The notes beneath the pieces were generated by a model. That model did no database searches and was not told the origin of the DNA. It saw only the letters and a program-made list of their open reading frames with translations. Position numbers and translations under genes: made by a program. Shown here in pieces: positions 39,783 to 45,313 of a stretch of DNA of 45,313 nucleotides. Source of the DNA: Variovorax boronicumulans NBRC 103145 (GTDB taxonomy: Bacteria > Pseudomonadota > Gammaproteobacteria > Burkholderiales > Burkholderiaceae_C); the NCBI RefSeq assembly GCF_001591345.1, contig NZ_BCUS01000044.1:1-45313 (forward strand), written 5' to 3'. How positions within the stretch are numbered: position 1 is the stretch's first letter; the number at the start of each line of letters is the position of its first letter.

Positions 39783-40823
39783 TCAGCGCAGCGCCGGCGA
39801 GGTCTTCAGCGCACTCACCGAGGCCGCGCCCATGGCGGCGCCGAACTTCTTGGCCAGCTTCTCGGCCACGTTGTCGCGGCGCGTGTAGTCGATGACTTCC
39901 TCGGCCTTGATCACCTCGCGTGCCACGAAGTCGACGTTGCCCAGCTGGTCGGCCAGGCCGAACTCGACGGCCTGTTCGCCGCTCCAGAACAGGCCGCTGA
40001 ACAGGCCCGGGGTGTCGAGCTTGAGGCGGTCGCCGCGGCCGGTCTTCACCACGTTGATGAACTGCGTGTGGATCTGGTTGAGCATCGACTGGGCATGCGC
40101 GCGCTGCGCGTCGTTCATCGGGCTGAACGGATCGAGGAAGCCCTTGTTTTCACCGGCCGTCAGCAGGCGGCGCTCGACGCCGACCTTTTCCATCACGCCG
40201 GTGAAGCCGAAGCCATCCATCAGCACGCCGATGCTGCCGACGATGCTGGCCTTGTCGACGAAGATCTTGTCGGCGGCCGCGGCGATGTAGTACGCCGCCG
40301 AGGCGCAGGTTTCTTCGACCACCGCGTAGACCGGCTTCTTGTGCTTGGCCTTCAGGCGCTTGATCTCGTCGTTGATGATGCCGGCCTGCACCGGGCTGCC
40401 GCCGGGCGAGTTGATCAGCAGCACCACGCCCTTGGCGCCCTCGTCCTCGAAGGCCGTCTTCATGGCGGCGATCACGAACTCGGCGCTGGCGTCGCCGCCG
40501 TTGGCGATCTCGCCCTTGATCTCGACGACGGCCGTGTGGGCCGTGGTCTTGGCGGTGCTGGGCGTGCTGCGCGAGAACGCGAACCAGGCCAGGAATACAA
40601 AGAAAGCCAGCCAGCCCAGGCGCACGAAGGTCTTCCAGCGGCGCGTGGCCTTCTGCTCATTCAGGGAGGCGAACGCGAGTTTCTCGAGCGTGGCGCGCTC
40701 CCACCCGGGGCGCTGCGTGGGGTCTTGGGCCATGGTACGGGGGCTGTCTTGGGATGTCGTGAGGGGGACGGCCGGCTCCAGCGGTTCGAAACCTTGGGGT
40801 TCCCTGCGGTTCGGATCGGTCAT
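39783..40823 (-). CDS. sppA: S49 family signal peptide peptidase (SppA-type)
   Basis: The 346-residue membrane-anchored serine protease has a long charged cytoplasmic N-terminus, one membrane helix (~70-84, WLAFFVFLAWFAF), and a single SppA domain. The Ser/Lys dyad is predicted as S175 (ETCASAAYYI) and K227 (GENKGFLDPFS), spaced 52 as in Bacillus SppA. GSIGV is present between them. It probably degrades released signal peptides. The gene starts one base after the Rieske-gene stop. Confidence 0.93.
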   Translation of the reverse strand: MTDPNRREPQGFEPLEPAVPLTTSQDSPRTMAQDPTQRPGWERATLEKLAFASLNEQKATRRWKTFVRLGWLAFFVFLAWFAFSRSTPSTAKTTAHTAVVEIKGEIANGGDASAEFVIAAMKTAFEDEGAKGVVLLINSPGGSPVQAGIINDEIKRLKAKHKKPVYAVVEETCASAAYYIAAAADKIFVDKASIVGSIGVLMDGFGFTGVMEKVGVERRLLTAGENKGFLDPFSPMNDAQRAHAQSMLNQIHTQFINVVKTGRGDRLKLDTPGLFSGLFWSGEQAVEFGLADQLGNVDFVAREVIKAEEVIDYTRRDNVAEKLAKKFGAAMGAASVSALKTSPALR

Positions 40824-40824
40824 G

Positions 40825-41193
40825 TCAGAAGGAAAGAGGTTGGAGGTTCCAGTCAGTATGCCAGTGCACCACGCCGTCTTCTTCGCTCAGCGCGATCTTC
40901 ACGAGCCCGCCGCGGCACGGCCCGCCCGCGCATTCGCCGGTGTCGGGCTTGTAGACGGCGCCGTGGGTGGCGCACAGCAGCCACTGGCCGCTGTCGTCGA
41001 AGAAGCGGTCGGGCTGGAAGTCCATCTCCATCGCCACATGACTGCAGCGGTTGAGATACGCATGCGGCAGGCCCTCGAAGCGCACCGCGAAGGCGCGGCA
41101 GGTTTCGCCGCCGTGGACCACGTCGAAGGGCACGGCGTTGCCGCCCTCGACCAGGTCCGAGGCATTGCACAACGGGATGCGCTGGTCGCTCAT
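40825..41193 (-). CDS. Small Rieske [2Fe-2S] protein
   Basis: The 122-residue protein has one Rieske domain with C50-x-H52 (NRCSHVAM) and C74-x-x-H77 (LLCATHGAVY), the exact 2Fe-2S ligand set. It lacks a membrane anchor. Such stand-alone ferredoxin-like Rieske proteins often serve oxygenases or have unknown roles. It lies between the HAD phosphatase (10 bp) and sppA (1 bp). Confidence 0.93.
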   Translation of the reverse strand: MSDQRIPLCNASDLVEGGNAVPFDVVHGGETCRAFAVRFEGLPHAYLNRCSHVAMEMDFQPDRFFDDSGQWLLCATHGAVYKPDTGECAGGPCRGGLVKIALSEEDGVVHWHTDWNLQPLSF

Positions 41194-41203
41194 GCAGCGT
41201 CCC

Positions 41204-41878
41204 TCAGGCGTTGTCGAGCAGCCAGGCCTGCAGCTCGGCGATCGACTGCGCCACGTACAGCGGCTTGAACTCGTCAAAGGTGGACGACGCATGCGCGCCG
41301 AAGCCCACGCCCACGCTGGCGCAGCCGGCGTTCTGCGCCAGCTGCAGGTCGTGCGTGGTGTCGCCGATCATCAGCGTGCGCTCGGCCGGCACGTCGAGCT
41401 CTTCCATCAGTTCGAGCAGCATGCGCGGATGCGGCTTGCCGAAGGTTTCGTCGGCGGTGCGCGAGGCGTCGAAGCGGTCGCGCAGCGCCACCGTCTTCAA
41501 TGCTTCGTTGAGGCCGCGGCGCGACTTGCCCGTGGCCACGGCCAGCTTGTGGCCACGCGCGCGCAGCGCGTCGAGCATGGGCAGCACGCCGTCGAACAGC
41601 ACGAGGTCGTCCTGGTGCTGCAGGAAGTGGTAGCGGTAGCGGGCGCCGAGCTCGGGGTATTTTTCCTTGGGCACGTCGGGCGCCGCGCGCGCGAGCGCCT
41701 CGGCCAGGCCCAGACCGATCACCCAGGCGGCATCGTCCTCGCTGGGCTTGGCGCCGCCGACATCGACCACGGCCGCCTGGATGCAGCGCACGATCAGGCG
41801 GGTGGAGTCGTAAAGCGTGCCGTCCCAGTCGAAGGCGATCAGGTCGAAGCGCGGAGGGCGGGCGGAAGAATCAGTCAT
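41204..41878 (-). CDS. HAD-family hydrolase (phosphoglycolate phosphatase-like)
   Basis: The 224-residue haloacid dehalogenase-fold enzyme has motif I D17-x-D19 (AFDWDGTLYDS), motif II ATGKSR, and motif IV GDTTHDLQLA. The insertion of alpha helices after motif I indicates subclass I, as in Gph phosphoglycolate phosphatases. The substrate is not certain. The start overlaps the pseudouridine synthase stop by 8 bp. Confidence 0.92.
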   Translation of the reverse strand: MTDSSARPPRFDLIAFDWDGTLYDSTRLIVRCIQAAVVDVGGAKPSEDDAAWVIGLGLAEALARAAPDVPKEKYPELGARYRYHFLQHQDDLVLFDGVLPMLDALRARGHKLAVATGKSRRGLNEALKTVALRDRFDASRTADETFGKPHPRMLLELMEELDVPAERTLMIGDTTHDLQLAQNAGCASVGVGFGAHASSTFDEFKPLYVAQSIAELQAWLLDNA

Positions 41879-42971
41879 GGGCCGTGGGGGTGGGGTGTTG
41901 CGCCATCGCCTCGAGCGCCGCGCGCGACATCAGCGCATGCAGCTCAGGCGGCAGCCCGGCCTGCAGCGCAATGCGCTCGCCGCTGGCCGGGTGGTTGAAT
42001 TGCAGCCGCCACGCATGCAGGAACATGCGCTTGAGGCCGAGTTTGTGCAAGGCACGCTGCCGATCGGACTCGCCATATTTGTCGTCGCCGGCAATCGGAT
42101 GCCCGGCCGAGGCCAGGTGCACGCGGATCTGGTGGGTGCGCCCGGTCTTGATGGTCACCGCCAGCAATGACAGCGGCGTGGCGTCGCCCGGCAGGCTGAG
42201 GCGGGCCAGCACGCGCACCAGCGTGACGGCGCGCATGGCGTCGGGGTGGTCCTTGGCGACCACGCGCACGCGGCGCTCGCCGGCACCGGCGCCCGAACCG
42301 TCGGGCAGCAGGTACTTGGCGAGCGGCGCGTCCAGCACCTTCTTGTTGGCGGGCCAGTCGCCTTCGACCAGCGCCAGGTAGGTCTTGCCGGTTTCGCGCT
42401 CGCGAAACTGGTCCTGCAATGCCACCAGTGCGCTGCGCTTCTTGGCGACCAGCAGGATGCCGGAGGTTTCGCGGTCGAGCCGGTGCACCAGTTCCAGGAA
42501 CTTGGCGCCCGGGCGCGCCGTGCGCAACTGCTCGATCACGCCGAAGCTCACGCCGCTGCCGCCGTGCACCGCCACACCGGCGGGCTTGTCGATGGCCAGC
42601 ACGGCCTCGTCTTCGAGCAGCACCGGAAACTCGCGCGCCGGCGCGGGCGGCGTGGCGCCCTCTTCGGCGCGTGGCGAGATGCGGACCGGCGGAATCCGGA
42701 CCAGGTCACCGTCTTCGATGCGGGTCTCGGCCTGGGCCCGGCCCTTGTTGATGCGCACTTCGCCCGACCGGATGATCCGGTAGACGTGCGTCTTCGGCAC
42801 GCCTTTCAGATGGCGAAAAAGGAAATTGTCGAGCCGCTGCCCGGCCGATTCGGCGTCGACGGTCAGGAAGTGGATGGCGGCGTGCGGCGTGCCGGTGTCA
42901 GCGCCCGCGGGTCGATCTGCGGGATTTGGAGCCCCCGCGGGGCTTTTCTTCGCACCTATAATGTTTTTCAC
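41871..42971 (-). CDS. rluC: 23S rRNA pseudouridine synthase, RluC type
   Basis: The 366-residue protein has an S4 RNA-binding domain (~41-100, QRLDNFLFRHL) and a catalytic domain with D166 in ELVHRLDRETSG, plus the KTGRTHQIRVHLA block. RluC makes pseudouridine 955, 2504 and 2580 in E. coli 23S rRNA. The position opposite rne matches the E. coli rluC-rne pair. It starts with GTG at 42971; no ATG stands near the domain start. That GTG lies only a few bases from the rne -10. Confidence 0.94.
   Translation of the reverse strand: MKNIIGAKKSPAGAPNPADRPAGADTGTPHAAIHFLTVDAESAGQRLDNFLFRHLKGVPKTHVYRIIRSGEVRINKGRAQAETRIEDGDLVRIPPVRISPRAEEGATPPAPAREFPVLLEDEAVLAIDKPAGVAVHGGSGVSFGVIEQLRTARPGAKFLELVHRLDRETSGILLVAKKRSALVALQDQFRERETGKTYLALVEGDWPANKKVLDAPLAKYLLPDGSGAGAGERRVRVVAKDHPDAMRAVTLVRVLARLSLPGDATPLSLLAVTIKTGRTHQIRVHLASAGHPIAGDDKYGESDRQRALHKLGLKRMFLHAWRLQFNHPASGERIALQAGLPPELHALMSRAALEAMAQHPTPTAHD
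42957..42962 (+). promoter_or_regulatory. Consensus -10 (TATAAT) for rne
   Basis: The plus strand reads cacctataatg, an exact -10 hexamer, 558 bp before the rne ATG. No TTGACA-like -35 stands 16-18 bp upstream. It lies within the first codons of the divergent rluC gene. Confidence 0.55.
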
Positions 42972-43144
42972 CAGCGCGGTCGTGTAAGTGCTTGATTAGA
43001 CAGAAGTTTAGAGCACTGACGACCATGCTGTGAGGTCGATGCCGCTTTGGCGTCCAGCCCGCAAACCCCGCGCAATCGCGCAAAGTGGCAGGCCAGGCAC
43101 CCAAGTCAAGCCGACACCCACGAAACACCGATACGGAATACCCA

Positions 43145-43168
43145 GCCTGCAGCTTCCAAGCTGCAGGC
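43145..43168 (+). other. Perfect 11-bp hairpin in the rne leader
   Basis: The arms gcctgcagctt and aagctgcaggc are fully complementary, separated by cc, so the real loop opens to about four to six bases. No T run follows, which argues for a regulatory or stabilising element, not a terminator. Confidence 0.65.
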
Positions 43169-43222
43169 GGATCGAAGCGAGTCCCTTGTTGTGTTGATGC
43201 TGCTGATTCAAATATGTCTGCG

Positions 43223-43245
43223 CTGGTCGACCTGGTTTCGACCAG
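43223..43245 (+). other. Second hairpin in the rne leader
   Basis: The arms ctggtcga and tcgaccag pair perfectly over 8 bp with a 7-nt loop cctggtt. No T tract follows. It lies 55 nt after the first hairpin. Confidence 0.6.
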
Positions 43246-43519
43246 TCGCCTCAGGCATTGAATCGCCCGCAGTGCGCGCCACCCTTGCGCAACCGGCTGT
43301 CAAAAAGGCAGCCACCCAACACCGAATCTGGCTCGCGCCCATCCACGCGCCCCCACCCCGGCTGTCTTCTTGAGCTGACGCTCGAGAGGCCTGCTCGCGC
43401 CTGGCGCGGCAGTCACAGCATCCGGGGCCAAGCGGCAATTCCCTGGTTTCGCGGGCGTCGTCCGTGCATCGTTGGCTCGTCATGAGCCGGTAGAACGATA
43501 CATATAAGGACAACGCATC

Positions 43520-45313
43520 ATGAAGCGGATGCTGATCAATGCCACGCAGGCCGAAGAACGCCGCCTGGCCATCGTCGACGGGCAGAAACTGCTCGACTAC
43601 GAAATCGAAATCGAAGGGCGCGAACAGCGCAAGGGCAACATCTACAAAGCGGTCGTGACCCGCGTCGAGCCTTCGCTCGAAGCCTGTTTCGTCGACTACG
43701 GCGAAGACCGCCACGGCTTCCTGCCGTTCAAGGAAATCTCCAAGCAGTATTTCGCCGAAGGCGTGTCGGCCAGCCAGGCCCGCATCCAGGACGTGATCCG
43801 TGAAGGCCAGGAACTCACCGTCCAGGTCGAAAAGGAAGAGCGCGGCAACAAGGGCGCGGCCCTCACCACCTTCATCTCGCTGGCCGGCCGCTATGTCGTG
43901 CTGATGCCCAACAACCCCCGTGGCGGTGGCGTGTCGCGCCGCATCGAGGGCGACGACCGCGCCGAACTCAAGGAGGCGATGGACCAGCTCGAGTACCCGA
44001 AGGGCATGAGCATCATCGCGCGCACCGCCGGCATCGGCCGCTCGGCGCCCGAACTCCAGTGGGACCTGAACTACCTGCTCAAGCTGTGGACCGCCATCGA
44101 CGGCGCGGCCAAGGGCGGCAAGGGTGCCTTCCTGATCTATCAGGAATCGTCGCTCGTCATCCGCGCGATCCGTGATTACTTCAATCACGACATCGGCGAC
44201 ATCCTGATCGACACCGACGACATCTACGACCAGGCGCAGCAGTTCATGGCGCACGTCATGCCCGAGCATGCCGCCCGCGTGAAGCGCTACCGCGACGACG
44301 CGGCGCTGTTCAGCCGCTTCCAGATCGAGCACCAGATCGAATCGGCCTACGCCCGCACCGTGCAGCTGCCCTCGGGCGGCGCCATCGTGATCGACCACAC
44401 CGAAGCACTGGTGTCCGTCGACGTGAACTCGGCCCGCGCCATCAAGGGCGGCGACATCGAAGAGACCGCCACCCGCACCAACCTCGAAGCCGCCGACGAA
44501 GTGGCCCGCCAGATGCGCCTGCGCGACCTGGGCGGCCTGATCGTCATCGACTTCATCGACATGGACGAGTCGAAGAACCGCCGCGAAGTCGAAAGCCGCC
44601 TGCGCGACGCGCTCCGGCAAGACCGCGCCCGCGTGCAGTTCGGTTCGATCAGCAAGTTCGGCCTGATGGAAATGAGCCGCCAGCGCCTGAAGCCGGCGCT
44701 GAGCGAAGGTTCGTCGATCCCCTGCCCCCGTTGCGGCGGCTCGGGCCACATCCGCGACACCGAATCGAGCGCGCTGCAGATCCTGCGCATCATTCAGGAA
44801 GAGTCCATGAAGGACAACACGGCCGCCGTGCATGTGCAGGTGCCCGTGGAAGTCGCGTCGTTCCTGCTGAACGAAAAGCGCCCTGAAATCGCCAAGATCG
44901 AGCTCAAGCAGCGCGTCACCGTGCTGATGGTGCCCAACAAGACGCTCGAAACGCCGAACTACAAGCTCGAGCGCCTCAAGCACGACGATCCGCGCCTCGA
45001 TCACATCGAAGCCAGCTACAAGATGGCCGACGAGATCGAAGATCCGACCTCGGTCACGCGCCGTTCGCAAGAACCCACCAACAAGCAGACGCCAGTCATC
45101 AAGGGCGTGCTGCCCGACGCACCCGCGCCGGTGGTACCGCCCAAGCCCGAAGCGGTGCGCGCTGCGCCCGCGCCCGCACCGGTGGCCCCGCCCGCGGTGG
45201 TCGCTCCGGCCCCGGCACAGACCGGCTTCATGGCCTGGATCAAGAGCTTCTTCGGCGGCGCCTCGCCGGCGCCCGCACCGGCACCGGCCCCCAGCGCCAT
45301 TCCGGTCGAAGCA
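43520..45313 (+). CDS. rne: Ribonuclease E, N-terminal part (3' end outside window)
   Basis: RNase E is the core endonuclease of the RNA degradosome and matures rRNA and tRNA. The first 598 codons are visible, without a stop. An S1 domain (~38-120) and RNase-H/DNase I-like regions are present. Mg-binding acids are D301 ([12 protein letters not shown]) and D344 (VIDFIDMD); the zinc-link is C402-x-x-C405 ([10 protein letters not shown]). These are close to E. coli D303, D346, C404 and C407. After ~residue 530 the sequence becomes Ala/Pro-rich, with [13 protein letters not shown] at 568-580. ATG 43520 is preceded by aagga. The Arg-rich scaffold lies beyond the window. Confidence 0.97.
   Translation, partial: MKRMLINATQAEERRLAIVDGQKLLDYEIEIEGREQRKGNIYKAVVTRVEPSLEACFVDYGEDRHGFLPFKEISKQYFAEGVSASQARIQDVIREGQELTVQVEKEERGNKGAALTTFISLAGRYVVLMPNNPRGGGVSRRIEGDDRAELKEAMDQLEYPKGMSIIARTAGIGRSAPELQWDLNYLLKLWTAIDGAAKGGKGAFLIYQESSLVIRAIRDYFNHDIGDILIDTDDIYDQAQQFMAHVMPEHAARVKRYRDDAALFSRFQIEHQIESAYARTVQLPSGGAIVIDHTEALVSVDVNSARAIKGGDIEETATRTNLEAADEVARQMRLRDLGGLIVIDFIDMDESKNRREVESRLRDALRQDRARVQFGSISKFGLMEMSRQRLKPALSEGSSIPCPRCGGSGHIRDTESSALQILRIIQEESMKDNTAAVHVQVPVEVASFLLNEKRPEIAKIELKQRVTVLMVPNKTLETPNYKLERLKHDDPRLDHIEASYKMADEIEDPTSVTRRSQEPTNKQTPVIKGVLPDAPAPVVPPKPEAVRAAPAPAPVAPPAVVAPAPAQTGFMAWIKSFFGGASPAPAPAPAPSAIPVEA

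Larger units (their letters stand above)
42972..43519 (+). other. Long 5' leader of rne (no gene)
   Basis: This 548-bp stretch between divergent rluC and rne has no supported gene. It holds two perfect hairpins, at 43145-43168 and 43223-43245, and a typical aagga Shine-Dalgarno sequence before the rne ATG. A long, structured rne leader is known in E. coli, where RNase E binds it and limits its own synthesis. The same role here is an inference by analogy; sequence similarity to that leader is not claimed. Confidence 0.6.

Noticed and set aside
43208..45070. A 620-codon open frame on the minus strand opposite rne
   Set aside because: It is antisense to the RNase E catalytic part, whose active-site residues are intact. 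Composition is shadow-like and there is no recognisable domain.

Overview
The window is one high-GC bacterial chromosome segment carrying dense core genes. Gene order and protein sequences point to a betaproteobacterium of the Burkholderiales, most likely Comamonadaceae and Variovorax-like. The clues are fimV-truA-trpFBA-accD, plsX-fabHDG-acpP-fabF-rpoE-rseAB-mucD-lepA-lepB-rnc-era-recO-pdxJ-acpS-nagZ, and rne next to rluC. The genus is inferred. I see no tRNA, rRNA, CRISPR array, insertion sequence or phage gene.

Layout. (1) 1-5349, plus strand: the end of fimV, then truA, trpF, trpB, trpA and accD, closed by two adjacent hairpins. (2) 5373-16693, a mosaic region. Housekeeping genes (yggT, a LON-domain protein, lysS, an Hsp70-like ATPase, a YgjP-type metallopeptidase) alternate with predicted sugar-transfer genes: a GT2 enzyme, two tandem-domain DxD glycosyltransferase paralogues in opposite orientation, a SAM methyltransferase and a GT-B/GT2 fusion. 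(3) 16663-37169, minus strand: 23 genes in one direction. In transcription order these are DUF177-rpmF-plsX-fabH-fabD-fabG-acpP-fabF, a small membrane protein, rpoE-rseA-rseB-mucD, a 522-bp gap, then lepA-lepB-DUF4845-rnc-era-recO, a DxD-containing predicted glycosyltransferase-like gene, and pdxJ-acpS-nagZ. (4) 37256-39770, plus strand: Maf/YceF, a short RsmI-like methylase and an MFS transporter. (5) 39783-42971, minus strand: S49 peptidase, Rieske protein, HAD phosphatase and RluC-type pseudouridine synthase. (6) From 42957 on the plus strand: the rne promoter, a long structured leader, and RNase E running off the window.

The fab block makes fatty acids and feeds PlsX. The rpoE block senses envelope stress and encodes its protease. 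The lepA block covers translation, secretion and RNA maturation. NagZ recycles peptidoglycan.

The accessory content worth most attention is the set of five predicted glycosyltransferases plus one methyltransferase threaded through the core genes between 6024 and 19869. Two non-coding stretches also stand out: the lepA leader, with a strong terminator only 55 nt before the start codon, and the ~550-nt rne leader with two perfect hairpins. Many long antisense open frames exist because of the high GC content, and I treat them as shadows.
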